Of a stretch of DNA of 64,000 bases, positions 1-11,867 are shown piece by piece. Each line of letters begins with the position of its first letter. Positions within the stretch are counted from its first letter, which is position 1. The notes beneath the pieces were generated by a model. That model was not told the DNA's origin. It searched no databases and worked only from the letters and a program-made list of their open reading frames with translations. A program made the translations under genes and the position numbers. This stretch comes from Gnetum montanum (lineage: Eukaryota; Streptophyta; Gnetopsida; Gnetales; Gnetaceae): positions 19,884 to 83,883 of the forward strand of contig MNCI01013622.1 of NCBI GenBank assembly GCA_015680685.1, in the 5' to 3' direction.

Positions 1-530
1 TTAATCATCCGTACACATCTTAGGCCTTGTGCATGACTACCACTAGGATTACCAAGCGCATGGCCCAAGTACACTACTGGGATACCAAGTAATCACACGT
101 AGATGCTTGTGATTAAGTCATACTCATTTCGTGTTTAATGACAATTAAAATTAAGTAATTAAACTAAGTGAATGCTACAATGATGAAGTAATCTTGATCT
201 TTATTTCTAGTCATGAACATTTCCAAGTACGTCACACTCAAATAAAGAATGTCATACAATTACAATCATCACACTGCGGGCATGCATTGGGAGAAAGGGT
301 TGAGAGGAAAAGAATGACAAAAAGACTATACTAAACTGACTTCTAAAACTAACTTAAAAACTTAAAAAACTAACTCCTCTCATGCGCCTACCTATGTACT
401 TATAGGCTCACATAGGAGTCATGATATCATGTATCTAATATCATTATTTGGGCTGCGATATCGCATACTTGATATCGTGGATTCGATATTGGGGGTCTGA
501 TATTGTAGCTTGATGAATCATGATTCATTA
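1..530 (-). mobile_element. Partial family-A LTR, truncated by window edge
   Basis: Read on the minus strand, this matches the start, R and U5-like parts of the TGATGA...TCATCA LTRs found whole at 31066-31920 and 13112-13955. The LTR start is at 530, with the usual TGATGAG decayed to TAATGAA. A run of ATATC/GATATC motifs follows (421-510), then a TATA-like segment near 400, then the shared GTGTGATG and ACTTGG blocks. The U5 end lies outside the window. It could be a solo LTR or one end of an element. No coding sequence belonging to it is seen on the right, so a solo LTR or a 5' LTR whose body lies to the left is more likely. Confidence 0.8.
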
Positions 531-3500
531 GAAAGAAAAGGATTTGATGATGATATATTATGACTGCCATTTGATTATTGACACCACATTTTTTAATTAT
601 ATTTTCTACCATGCCCCTTGGTGGCACATGTCTTAGCATAACCCCTAAAATCCAACCAGTGTCTTGCAAAACAAAAGGTGCATACTCTACCCAAGCTTAT
701 TAACTTTGCATCAAAATATAATATTAATATTCAAAAATATTATAAAAAATAGTCTTTCATAATAATGTTTTTACTTTAGTGATGATGATTCATTGTCTAT
801 GGAGTTTTTTTAATCTGAAAAGAGAAATTTCTTAAATTGCATCACAATCATTATTTTTTGAGGTTAAGATTATGCACTAGGATAATGCCTTGCGACTAAC
901 ATAGGTAGGGTGTTGGTACCAAGCTTTGAACCCAATACCTTCAAGTGTAGGAAATGTAAGGTAACTAATTGGTCAATGGCATGTGCTCTACACCACAATA
1001 ATTATTATTAGATTGACTCAAGTGCTTAGCTCATTGCCTAACAAGTATTATGCTAGTAACACACTGCTAGCTTAAGTAACACTTCAAACACCTTTATTTT
1101 TTACCTAAAATCTATCAAAATAGTATGTTGGGTATATGTATTAGGGTACATATTATTATATTTGTGAATTTTTATCCAATTTTGAAAAATTAATTTTTTG
1201 GTTAGATGCTTTTTTAATTATGATGGATTATAATAATAATACAAAATATTGCTTAAAATTAGATGGTGTTATGTTTGGGCATCATATAACCAATGGTTCT
1301 TCATTAGAATGTGTTGGTAAATTTGAATCACAAGTGGCTTCACATGTGTGGAAAGGGAAGGGTTATTTAGAAAGGAAATTACATTAGGAGTTGTAAATTC
1401 ACTTTTCTCCTAGATTAATGAATAAGCATAATTGAGGAAGATGGAAAATCTTATAATTCCTAATATTAAATGGGAGATGATAACTAAATTTCAAATTTGA
1501 TCTTGTGAATGTTGGCTCATTGTGGAAAAATTTGATTTCTAAGAAATCTCTCCATCACACAATAAATAAGTTCTGGAGGGTGGGGGCATCATTTAGAATG
1601 ATGGTAAAGTGCTTGTTTCTTGAGTTATAAGACATGGGGTTCAAGCTCAGGCATAACCACTTGAAAAGAGGTTAAGCTTTTGCTTGTCCAATTATTCTCT
1701 CAAACCTCACCTTAGTGGGATAATCATTGAGCCTTTTGGTAGTCACCCTTTATACATTAAATGAGGGTATATCAATTTTAAACTTTTATAAACAAAAGGT
1801 AAAGGGGTATCCATATGGATAAGAAAGGAGGGTTAATCCTTCCACATTTTTGCATAATCCCATATTAAACTCAATTGCAAAAGCATAGTGGGTTGCTAAT
1901 GCATTGAAGAGAAACAACATTGATAATCCTCATTCTCTAGCATAAATTATTTATCAAAATTTCATAAATTCTCAACATTATCCTTTTTGTATTTTGTTAG
2001 AAAATTTCAACTTTAATTCTTAGCCTCATTTTAATCATAATTTTTGTTCAACAAATTACAAAAAATATTGGTTATTATGTAATAATTATTCCCTCTAGGA
2101 TTGTCTTTTAAATTTTCCCCTACTATTTTGTAAGATAACATTGATTTCACCAACCATTAATGAATGTGTCTAATTCTATATGTATAGTTACAAATTAATT
2201 TCAATATATACATTAGGTTTGCCAATATTGTACCCTCATTTGATTTTGTATAACTTCTTTATTCTTATTGCTCAGTTCCTTCATTTGATAAGAACTCTTT
2301 GCAACTATTCTCTTTTTCATGGTGATTTACTTTAGCACCTTCAACTCTCCTGTTTGGAGCTCTTATTCCTCTTCTACTTAGATGTCTTCATTGCTTGATC
2401 TTCTTTACAAATGATTCTTTTTTCACTACTCCATCTTCACTATGAATAGTTCTCTTGATCATCCATTCTATCATAGACTATTCTTGATATTTTTAGTCTC
2501 GCTAACTCGTTTGTTCTTTGCTCATCTTCATGAGCATCTTTCCTTTGTATAAGACTTCTTTACTTAGTAGACATATATGTTGCTCATCACTTATGCACTT
2601 TCTAATGTATCTCTTTTTCATTCCATTTATATACATTGTTTGATGATGGTTCTTAAGTCTTTTGAAAGAATGTTTAAAAGAAGAAGTATAAGTAAACCCC
2701 AAGATTAGAATTGGAAAAAATGAGTATAAGAACACCTCAAGAAGAATTATAGAAGAATATAATGATGCCTTAAGTATGACTCAAATTGGCAACCTCTTGT
2801 CTAATACAATAATCAACTAACTATTTGACCTATCATTTGTTGCTATCTTTGAACAAAAATATTATTGATACTATAGTGAATCAAAACTAGGCATATTTAA
2901 AGAAAATAGAGCATTAATTCCCATGATCTTATTAATCTATTTTAAACCTAGCCAAACTATTTTTTTTACAAATATTATAGTTGGTATTATTCAATCCTAA
3001 ATGTTTATAAGGGTTGGATTATATATCTTTCTTTCCAATGAAAATACGAGTGAGCCATCATCCATTGTAAATGTATGTGACTATAGATAATAAATTAGAC
3101 TTTTTCTTTAATTTATTTTCTTACTTTGCTTTGTTAAAATTTATGATATTATGATCACTAGGTCTAAGGAAGAAATAGAAAGATTATCTAGATCTTAATA
3201 ATAGAAAACATGGTTTAAATTATAACACCATGCATTTGTAAATTACACTTACATCATTGCAATGTAAACCAACATTCATGGCATTACATGATATAAACTT
3301 TATTTGAAATGTTAAGCTTGATATAACTCACTAAATCCTTAACACCACCCCTCAAACTTAACATTGAAATAATAGTAAACTTTACTATTTAAATACCTTT
3401 CCATGACTTTGAAAGATAAATGAAAAATAAAAACTAACACTTTATTATACTTCTCTACTATTCAACATAAATCAAAGATTTTATTTAATATCAATGATTG

Positions 3501-4229
3501 TAGAATAAAAGCTCTAAGTTGTAATTTCTTTAAATTGTACATTTTAAAACATGTGACTAAACGAACTAAATCATTGATTAGAAAAGCTTTACTTACAAAG
3601 TATAAAGTGATGGTGATCATTTTTTTTCTAATTCATGTTATAAATCATTTTAGTTATTTAAATTTCTTCTAAAATTCAAAGAAGATTGACTAGAAACATT
3701 GGGGTTATTCATCTCTTTCAAAACATATTATAACATAAGATAAATATCAACCACAAAAAAAGAAAAACATGCTTTTAATAGTAAATTGAGTTTGAAAACA
3801 TCACTATTTGAACTAGAGGTTATCAATTGTATAAAATGCAAATAATAAAATTCAATTAACTATCATTAATTGGTAAAGGAGTCTATATTTACATTTGACA
3901 AATTATCAAATACATTGGATGATGATTCACCCCTTTATTTAGAGGCAATATCTTTCACCGTAGACTTCATAGGCAACGGAGGATCCTTTAAAGGCAACAA
4001 TGAGTAAATCCGTAGGACCTAATGACTTTGGAATAAAATACTTTTTGAGAAGTTCATCTTTAACTACATTTTACATTACCAAAAGTGACAATGAACACAT
4101 GATGTAATAGATGATAATTTATAACCATGCCTTGATAACAACAATTCTTTATAATATTCCATAAATCCCAAATGCTTGTTGAAATAAAGGAATTCATGCT
4201 TATTGAATATGCTAATCACAAGTCCTTAA
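531..4229. other. AT-rich stretch without a supported gene
   Basis: No open frame with a recognisable domain was found. Short minus-strand frames near 2500-2735 have no family signature. A plus-strand stretch open for about 60 codons (about 1195-1385) contains no motif I know. Apart from the SINE-like segment listed separately, I see no ordered structure. Confidence 0.5.
1596..1800 (+). mobile_element. Possible tRNA-derived SINE-like segment
   Basis: A box A-like TGGTAAAGTGC (1602-1612) is followed 36 bases later by a box B-like GGTTCAAGCTC (1638-1648). This resembles an internal RNA polymerase III promoter of a tRNA-derived SINE. The body then runs into AT-rich DNA with no clear poly(A) or simple-repeat tail and no target duplication. 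The box match could be chance. Confidence 0.25.
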
Positions 4230-4235
4230 TGAGCT

Positions 4236-5036
4236 CCTTTATGAAAAAGTGTCAATACCAAAGCTCCTTTATGAAAAAGTGTCAATACCAAATGCCCTTA
4301 ATGGACTAACTTGATACTTTCTTTGGTTATTATCTAAATCTATTTACAAGATTTAGCCCATGCAATAGGTAAACCTATTTACATGATTTAGCCCATTTTA
4401 AACATGCAATAGGCTATTTACATGATTTAGCCCATTTTAAACATGCAATAGGTATTGAAATTTGGAATACATGTGCAAATACTTTATGAAAAAGTGTCCA
4501 TACCCAATGCCCTTAATGAACTAACCCAATACTATCCTTAATTGTGATATAAACCTATTTACATTTGAAAAATGCTTTGCATGTTTTAGCCTACTTTAAA
4601 CATGTATTGAAATTTGAAAAATGTTTTGCATGTTTTAACATGTATTGAAATTGGAATACATGTTGTGCTGCTACTTTATGAAAAGATGTCCATACCAAAT
4701 GCCTTTAATGAACTTACTCAATACATCCCGTTAAAAACCCACGGAAGGGTCCCTCGCAAATACTTAATGAAAAAGTGTCCATACCAATTTAATGTACTAA
4801 CCTAATACTTTCCTTGGTTATGATCTAAAACTATTACATTTGATAAACACTTGCCTGATTTAGCCCCCTTTAAATGTACAATTAAGTATTTTTGGAATAA
4901 ATGTGTTATTACTTTATGAAGAAGTGTCCGTACCCAATGCCCTTACTGGACTAACCAGATGTTATCCTTCGTTATGATATAAAACTATTTGCATTTGAAA
5001 AACGCTTTGCATGTTTTAACCCATGTTTTGCATGAT
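4236..5036. repeat. Diverged complex tandem repeat
   Basis: A block beginning TTTATGAAAAAGTGTCCATA recurs at about 4238, 4268, 4483, 4674, 4763 (as TTAATGA) and 4913. It is followed in most copies by ATGCCCTTAATGRACTAAC, then a CTATTTACATTTGA block, then a TTTAGCCCATTTTAAACATG block. Unit length varies (about 90 to 215 bases) because sub-blocks are lost or duplicated, for example a 30-base duplication at 4232-4290. It is either an old satellite-like array or a locally duplicated non-coding segment. Confidence 0.75.
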
Positions 5037-5357
5037 AAAAGTTTCACCAACACATCATATAAAAATAAGCATGAATTTCAAATAATACTTGCAAATACGA
5101 ATGAATTCTTGTATATAAGCATGTATATATGTGCAGCGATAATTATACTAATCATATAAAATTAAATATACATCCTTGTGTTTGCAACTATGTAACATTG
5201 ACCTTCAAAGTATTTGGTTCTTTTAAGGAATAAACGAAAGCCAAATTGCCAAATTTTTATGTGGATCAATAAAACTCAAAATATCATGTGTCGCAGAAAG
5301 AAAAAATGCGAACGCAGATATGAGAATGATGAGATACCGACGATAAAATAGTGACAC

Positions 5358-5469
5358 CTAATCTCGCATTTTGTCTTTTGACCTTGTAATCTTTGCTGTG
5401 GGGAAATAGTTGTCTCCCAACTGATGCTCCTCTTCGTGAATAAAACGTTCCATTTTGCTTAGCTCGGCA
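5358..5469 (-). other. Candidate terminal exon, host-like
   Basis: On the minus strand, an acceptor-like TTATTACCAG precedes an open frame of 36 codons from 5468 that ends at TAG (5360-5358). Its translation is charged and low in the Gln-to-stop lesions seen in the transposons. It contains MERFIHEEEHQLGD and ITRSKDKMRD. I do not recognise the protein. Together with the islands at 5542-5674, 5990-6061, 6148-6228 and 9227-9380 on the same strand, it may be a remnant of an intron-rich host gene. No homology supports this, so it stays tentative. Confidence 0.25.
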
Positions 5470-5541
5470 CTGGTAATAAATTTTCACAAAAACACACTTC
5501 ATCCAAGCCATAAACTTAGTTTGACTTCAACAACGGAAAAT

Positions 5542-5674
5542 TTAAAAATAAATCTTCAATTCTAATCCATTGATAGAAATAGAAATCGAAAAACGATTTC
5601 TATAATCACATTCAAACTTTCTAAACAGGACACCGTGTCTTCCTTCTGTGTCCATATCCATTTCCATCTCCAAC
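5542..5674 (-). other. Candidate exon with strong splice acceptor
   Basis: On the minus strand, a polypyrimidine run ending CATATGTAG (just above 5674) is a good plant 3' splice site. The frame from 5673 is open for 43 codons to TAA (5544-5542). It starts with an acidic Met/Glu/Asp stretch (LEMEMDMDTEGRHG) and continues with basic and hydrophobic residues. No family is recognised. The acceptor quality and lack of internal stops suggest real or recently dead coding sequence, but the length is within reach of chance. Confidence 0.25.
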
Positions 5675-5989
5675 CTACATATGAAAAAAAAAAGAGAGAG
5701 AATATCAAACCACATGATTTAATTAATTACTTTCAAATTATAATTTGGTATGAGTGAAAAATGCGTGAGTTAAAAAAAGCTTATGGAATGTAATTAATAT
5801 TAGTGTTCCATGAGTCTTGGACTATGGATCACAAAATTTCTGACCAACTTTTATGATAATAGACCTTGCAGCATAACAATAACAAAACTAGAAATACGTC
5901 ACCTGCAATCGTACCTTGGCGGAGAAATGCTGGAAGTCAAAACTAGTAAAATTGTATCATATAGTAACTAATCATCAAACAGAACATAC

Positions 5990-6061
5990 CAGATATCTTT
6001 AAACTATCTAGGATGCGTAAAATTGTACCACCGAAAGCCGTCAACATGCAGCATCAGATCC
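5990..6061 (-). other. Possible 72-nt internal exon
   Basis: On the minus strand the segment is bounded by GGGTTGCAG before 6061 and by GTATGT after 5990, which are consensus-like acceptor and donor sites. Two of its frames contain stops and no protein family is evident, so it could be untranslated or a chance pair of sites. Confidence 0.18.
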
Positions 6062-6147
6062 CTGCAACCCACATTAAACAGACGGGAAGAATTCTGACGA
6101 CAGACTACATACGATCGTAAAAATTGATATCACTGAATATTTTGCTT

Positions 6148-6228
6148 CTACATTTCTTCGATGTGGCTATAGGAATGAAAAAACCCTCTTTTAAGGACAA
6201 AATTTCCAAAGACCGGTGCCTTAACCAT
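6148..6228 (-). CDS. Small ORF with strong start context
   Basis: A minus-strand ATG at 6228-6226 sits in ACCATGG, which is close to an ideal plant initiation context. It opens a 26-codon frame (MVKAPVFGNF at its start) to TAG at 6150-6148. Nothing identifies the product. It could be an upstream ORF or part of a lost gene. Confidence 0.15.
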   Translation of the reverse strand: MVKAPVFGNFVLKRGFFHSYSHIEEM

Positions 6229-6299
6229 GGTTAGGGCCTCGCCTGTATATCCTAAAATATGCACCACAAAATACATGCATTAAAGTAAGCTGACAGAAA

Positions 6300-7270
6300 T
6301 TAACAATTTGCCAGGATAGTCAATTAAAAAGCCATTGCGGCGTAGTCTTTACAATTTACATTTCACATGTACATTCATTCTTTCTTGTCAAATCTGATGT
6401 TATCCTTGTAGAAGATAGGAACAACAATAAATACCATTAATTTCTCCAACCAATCTTGCTCCTGAATTAGGATCTGTATGATATACGATTAGGTGCCCGG
6501 ACTATTGTATTCAGTTTCTGGAAGTGTTCAAAGTACAGATTAGTGTTGTTTTCTGGTAATAAAAAGGGGTCAATTGTGCATCTATGTTCCCTGCCCTCAA
6601 AACTGTATGTGAACCTATAGGCTTGCACTATGTATCTTTCCTGTGCTCACTTATTTATAAGCAAGTGAATTATTGGTCCTAGAGGACCTCAGTGATCTTG
6701 CCAAGTAGGAATAATATAAGCTCTTCCAGAACAACTTTCAAAACCCTTAGCAACCAAATAACAATAAGAAATAAATCCATTCAGCAAAAGCAACTGTTTC
6801 ATAAACTAAATAAGCCACCATCACAAAAAATGAAACCCTTCAGGAACGTATCTACGGTGTATATATCCCTCCGATTGTACATACAGATACAAGTGACCAA
6901 GGCTCAATGTAACTACCCACACAGAGAGCGCTAAATCACGAACTTGAGGTAGAAGGTAGCTGCATCCACAGCTTAGGGACTCGCATGCCACAAAAATACC
7001 AAACTCACACAGGCTTGTTAAAGCAAGCTGCTTTTTTTTTTTTCATTTTCTCATCTTGAATCTCTCTAAAAATAATTATAAAATAAAATGGTTCCTGATT
7101 CCAGGTCATTGCTTCCTTTGATGGTCCGGAATTCTCTATTTCTCACATTGCCATTTATTTTTCAGAAAAGTTTATATTATTAATTATTTTGTTTGGTTCA
7201 GCTATTTTAGGGACACGAACATTTTAGATATGCTTCACCTGTTTCACCTGTATTGTGATGAGAAAGCTGT
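6300..7270. other. Unique non-coding stretch
   Basis: No supported gene is seen here. The 80-codon plus-strand frame at 6692-6934 has no domain signature and no conserved neighbour. The 11-base poly(T) run around 7030 is simple sequence. Confidence 0.4.
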
Positions 7271-7276
7271 AGACTT

Positions 7277-7420
7277 GGATTCGGAGGCATTGGAAAGACT
7301 ACATTTGCAAATGCAGTGTGTCCTCTTTTCATAGTAAAAGTGCAAAAGAAGATGCCGATGATAAATGATGTTGCACCTTGCATCATCAAACTTTGTATGC
7401 ATAGTTAAGAATTGTAGGGT
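7277..7420 (+). pseudogene. NBS (NB-ARC) P-loop relic, plus strand
   Basis: Codons from 7277 read GFGGIGKTTFANAVC, a full Walker A match to the GxGGxGKTT P-loop of plant NBS-LRR resistance proteins, where this lysine and threonine bind ATP phosphates and Mg2+. The frame stays open to a stop near 7408. The following residues no longer look like the RNBS-A region, and a stop lies six codons upstream. No kinase-2, GLPL or LRR motif is visible nearby. It is a short fossil of an NB-ARC gene. A chance match over 15 residues is unlikely. Confidence 0.6.
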
Positions 7421-7542
7421 GATCACTCTCCTAATATATATAGTCAGAAACTCTTGTTCTGTCCTTTGCATCTAGAGGTTTTGGAACAAGACAAGAAGGA
7501 GACCATGAAAAGTTTAAAACCATCGATGTGCTGCACACTTGA

Positions 7543-7599
7543 ATTCACCAAACTTGCAAATGTAGCGTTTCCAATCCCTCTAAATCTATACACAATGCC
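7543..7599 (-). pseudogene. Second, degenerate P-loop relic, opposite strand
   Basis: On the minus strand, codons from 7599 read GIVYRFRGIGNATFASLVN. The RGIGNATFA part aligns with GGIGKTTFA of the plus-strand relic 250 bases away. Here the Walker A lysine and first threonine have become Asn and Ala, so the site could not bind nucleotide. The two relics face each other, forming an imperfect inverted repeat over the P-loop coding segment. Confidence 0.4.
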
Positions 7600-7819
7600 C
7601 ACCACCGCTGAATGCAAAGCATATCTAAAATCTTCAAAATAGTCTCATAAAGTAGCTGTACCAAAAGGAATAATATAAACTTTTAACGGAAAATAAATGA
7701 TACTATGATAAAGGAAGAACATCCTGACCATGAAAAAAAGAAATGGTATCCATTGAAACTTTTTTTAAAGAAATTCTTCCATGTTCTCCTGAGAACTCGT
7801 ATATTTAGAATATAACTCA

Positions 7820-8090
7820 GAGCATCAAATGTCAGAACATCCTACATAACTCTCCAAATGTCTTTTGTGCACAGCCAAAAAAATCTTCATTTTCACCATT
7901 CATACAAAAAATTCCATGGAAGTCTTATTGAAATGATTTTAATAAAACACGCAACAAACTCCACTTACACAAACAATCCAGTAGCATCAAATGTCTGTAT
8001 ACTTCATCCAAACTCTCCAAATGTCTTTTGTGCACAAACATAAAAATCTTCATTTTCACCGTGCATACAATAAATTCCATAGAAAAAAAG
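7820..8090. repeat. Direct duplication, about 160-bp spacing
   Basis: Two copies of a roughly 100-base segment starting AGCATCAAATGTC (about 7822 and 7984) share CTCCAAATGTCTTTTGTGCA and AATCTTCATTTTCACC before ending near AAATTCCATRGAA. They are imperfect direct repeats. The overlapping short frames on both strands come from this duplication and show no domain. Confidence 0.7.
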
Positions 8091-8134
8091 ATCATCACCT
8101 GGAACCTCAATGCTCATCCTGCAAAGCCGAAAGT

Positions 8135-8260
8135 TACTGCGCCTGCGCCCATGCACCCAAGCTACTAAGCTACTGCGCCCATGCACCCAAGCTTGAACCC
8201 AAATCTTCCAGCTTAGGAAACAAGCACTTTCCTATCACTCCAGCTTAGGAAACAAGCTAC
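8135..8260. repeat. Short GC-rich tandem duplications
   Basis: The segment GCGCCCATGCACCCAAGCT occurs twice (around 8144 and 8176). CCAGCTTAGGAAACAAGC occurs twice just downstream (around 8208 and 8241). This is a small GC-rich island in AT-rich DNA and includes cytosines not lost to deamination. Confidence 0.6.
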
Positions 8261-9226
8261 TCAATAAAATAAATATTTAAAATAAAATAAATATTTAAAT
8301 ATTTAAAACCAAAAAATATGCTTGACCATTTCAGGGATGTTTCAAACACTATCAAAAACATTCAAACCCACTTCAATTTGATCATCAGGATTCTATCATC
8401 TTAAGGACCCCACACATGCAGATCTAATTACTATTCTATGGTAGATGGTCACTACATGTTTTAACGCCCCGAAAAAATCAACATGATAAAACAAAAATAA
8501 GGATTATTATGTATTTGAGAAACAACCCCACAAAAATGGGTTTACTGAGTGCACGAAGTTATGTTTATCCTATCTCTTACAAAGTAGGTGAGAAGAAGAT
8601 AAACCTATCACGAGACTATTACCAATTTTTCACGGTATACAGAACAAAACCAAAATATCAGCCGAGTAAAGGATCAATGCGTTGAATAACATGTAATCAA
8701 GCCAAATTCCAGCAAAACAAATGCATTAAACAGATTTTGCACTGGAAACTTATGTATTATTACACTAACTTCCATAAATTAATGACCCAAAATGCGAATT
8801 CGAAGTTGAAACTCTGTCGCTCAGAGCAGAACAGCAGTATCCGATATCTGACGTTATAAAATACTGCTCGGACCTGTTGTAGCATCACGTTTGCAAGCTG
8901 CTAATTTTAAAGCGGAAAAATCTAACTAAATTGATGTTGCTTCACACTCTACGACTTAACATAATAATCTAAATGTTTGAAACAAAGGCTATGACTTCAT
9001 GATCAGACGTAAGCAAATATGAAACAGGCCAGAAATAGTAGAGAAGAGCGTAAAACAGCCAAATCAAAGCAACCATGGCACGAAAACACAAAACCAAGAA
9101 CCTGTGGACAGGTGAAAACAAACAAAGACTAAATGATTAAAAACACAACTGAAAGTTGAAACCCTAGAGCAGAAAACACTAGACCAAACGCAAAGAAAAA
9201 CAGTATGTTTTTAAAATAGATGATAC

Positions 9227-9380
9227 CAGCAACCAAGTTGGACGAGGAGGGTGCCACGCTTAGTTCATGGCTCATGGCTACCATAGCAAAAGAGGAGACC
9301 CCTCGAGATGGAGGCGGAGGCCGCATTTGCCAGACTTGCGGGCGTGCGTTAGGGCTTTCCATCTGCAAAACCCTCCCCAT
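9227..9380 (-). other. Candidate first exon of a host gene
   Basis: A GC-rich island on the minus strand has an ATG at 9380-9378 and an open frame of 51 codons. It reads MGRVLQMESPNARPQVWQMR, then a PPPPSRG stretch, and ends NLVAG at a donor-like CTG|GTATCA (9227/9226). The frame is also open upstream to about 9470. Composition differs strongly from the flanking transposon DNA. No family is recognised. The N-terminus is rich in Arg, Ser and Pro, which would suit an organelle-targeting peptide or a disordered leader. No matching downstream exon can be joined with confidence. Confidence 0.3.
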
Positions 9381-9469
9381 AGCCTCCTTCTTAAATAGCT
9401 TCTTAATAGCACAAATCTCAACTTCCAGAAGCATCTTTGGATGCCCATTCTTACTTTTAAAAAATGACA

Positions 9470-11867
9470 TTTCGAAAGCTAAAGTAAGCTTCTAGAAGTT
9501 GCAATCATAAAGAAAGACGATATTTTCAAAGCTTTTTTTGAAACTTGGATAAAACTTTAGAAAGTTGCAACTAAAAACAAAGACGAGCTGCTGAAAGCAT
9601 TTTCTGTAAATTAGATAATAATTTTTGAAAGTCTATTCATACTTCCAAAAGCTTTCATAGTAAAATAAATTTTAACTACCAAAAGCCTCTACATACTTCC
9701 AAATACTCAAACTCACTCTTATTTCATGAAAAGATCTTATAGAAGTTTGTGTGCACTTCCGAAAGCTTTTTAGCATTCAATGAATTATGGCTTCTAGTAA
9801 TGTTTTCAGTGCTTTAGATTTCAAGTTCAAAAAGTTTATGAATGCCTAAAATTCTCATTTTTTGTTAGCCTACACATGCTTTCAAAAGCCTTATGACATC
9901 TAATGCATTCATGCTTTCAAAAGTATGTGCATGATTTCAAAAACCTTCTTAGTGGCATAAATTTTAACTTCAAAATGCCTATACATGTTTCTAGAAGTCC
10001 ATTCTTATTCAAAGAAAAGTCATTTTGTAACTTCCAACCAAAAACAAAGATAGTCATCTAGAAGTGTTATCAATGCTTTTGAAAGCTTTAGGGGATCTAA
10101 TGGATTCTAGCCTCTAGAAGTCCCTCTGTGCTTTTAGAAGTGTTCTTAGTTAGCATTTTAGATTTTAACTTCTATAATTTCACAAATGTTTTAAATTCTC
10201 AAGCCTTATGATATCTAATGCATTCATGCTTCTAGCAGTCCTCTTAGTAGCAAAAATTTTAGTGTTCAAAAGCCTACACAAGCTTTCAAAAACTCATTCT
10301 TATTCAAAGAAAAGACCTTCCAAAAGGAAATATGGACTTCTAGAAGTTGAAACCATAAACAAAAACAAGCTTTTAAAGCATAAGCTTGTGCATGTTGTGT
10401 GCGCTTCTAAAAGCTTTAGAGGAATTGATGAATTTTGGCTTATAGAAGCTCTTGTGTGTTTTTAAAAGTTTTCTTAGTACTTTAGATTTCAGCTTTCATA
10501 AATCAATGAATGACTTAACATCTTACTTTTCAAAAGGCTATGCATGCTTCTAAAAATCAACAAGTATCTTAAATCCTCAACTTTTAAACACCCATCCCTA
10601 TGCAAACCAAAGAGCTTTTGAAAGTAAATATGGGCTTCTAGAAGTTACAACTAGAAATAAAGATAGTCTTTCAAAAGCATTTTTGTAACTTGGATAACAA
10701 TGTATAAGCTTCTATAAGCTTTAGAATAGCCAATGGATTCTATCTTTCAAAAGTGTTCTTAATACTTTAGATTTTAAGTTCTAGAAATCAATGAATACCT
10801 TAAATTCTCATTAGCCTTATAATGTCTAACACATTCATGCATTTGGAAGCTTATGCATGCATTCAAAAACCTTTTTAGTAGCAAAAATTTCAGCTTTTCA
10901 AAAGCTTTTGCATGGTTTTCGAAATCTATTTTTATTCAAAGAAAATATCTTCTAAAAGTAAAAATGGACCTCTGGAAATGTTAATTAGAAACAAAGATAG
11001 GCTTAGAGAAGCATTTTCTGAAACTAGACTAACAACTTCTAAAAACCTATGCACACTTTCAAAAACCTTCCTAGAAGTAAAAATTTTAGCTTCAAAAAAC
11101 TTGTGCAACTTCAAAAAGTTCATTGATATTAAAAAAAAATGACCTTTAGAAAGCAAAAATAGACTTGTTGAAGTTGTAACCAAAAATAAAGGCAAAGAAG
11201 CTTATGCACACTTCTAAAAGCCTATCTAGTAGTATAAATTTCAACTACTAAAATCTTGTACATGCTATCAAAAGTTCCTTATTAAAAAAATATCTTTTAA
11301 AAACCTATGCATACTTCTAAAAGCATTTGAGGATTCAAAAAACTATATCTTTCGAAAAACCTAGCATGCTTCTAGAAGTGTTCTTAGTACTTTAGATTTC
11401 AACTTTAGAAAGTTCATGAATGTTTAAAATTCTCACCTTCTGAAAGTCTTATAAAATCTAATGTAGTCATACTTTTGAAAGCTTTCTTAGTAGCATAAAT
11501 TTTAGCTTTTAAAAGTCCATTCTTATTCAAAGAAAAGATCTTTCCAAAGTAAATATGGGATTATAGAAATTGTAACAATAAACAAAGACAAGCTTTTAAA
11601 TACATTTTTTTTGTAGCTTAAATAACAACTTCTTGAAGCTTGTGCACATTTCAAGAAGCTTTCGAGGATCTAACGAATTCTAGCTTTTGAAAGCCCTTGT
11701 ATGCTTTTCAAAATATTCTTAGTGCTTTAAATTTCAACTTTTAGAAATCAACAAATGTCTTAAATTCTCACCTTTCAAAAATCTATGCATGCTTTTGGAA
11801 GCCTTATGATATCTAATGCATTTATGTTGTTGGAAGCTTATGCATGCTTCAAAAGGTTCATTCTTAT
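9470..11867. repeat. Satellite-like array rich in CTTCTAGAAG dyads
   Basis: Recurring blocks are CTTCTAGAAG and variants (near 9489, 10338, 10636, 11370), TTCTTATTCAAAGAAAAG (10009, 10305, 11521), TTCTTAGTACTTTAGATTT, TCTAATGCATTCATGCTT, and ATAACAACTTC segments. They reappear in similar order about every 290-600 bases. No unit encodes a protein, and the frames here (for example 10208-10465) are chance. The array continues at 12791-12945 and at 31921 to about 32100, where transposons split it. Confidence 0.7.

Noticed and set aside
427-669. 80-codon minus-strand frame
   Set aside because: Most of it lies inside the family-A LTR; it is not conserved as an open frame in other LTR copies.
880-980. 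Second tRNA-like or SINE-like segment on the minus strand
   Set aside because: Only a box B-like GGGTTCAAAGC is seen; no convincing box A at the right distance.
7991-8248. 85-codon Cys/His-rich frame
   Set aside because: The Cys-Ala-His-Ala-Pro repeats come from a short DNA tandem duplication; there is no zinc-finger spacing.
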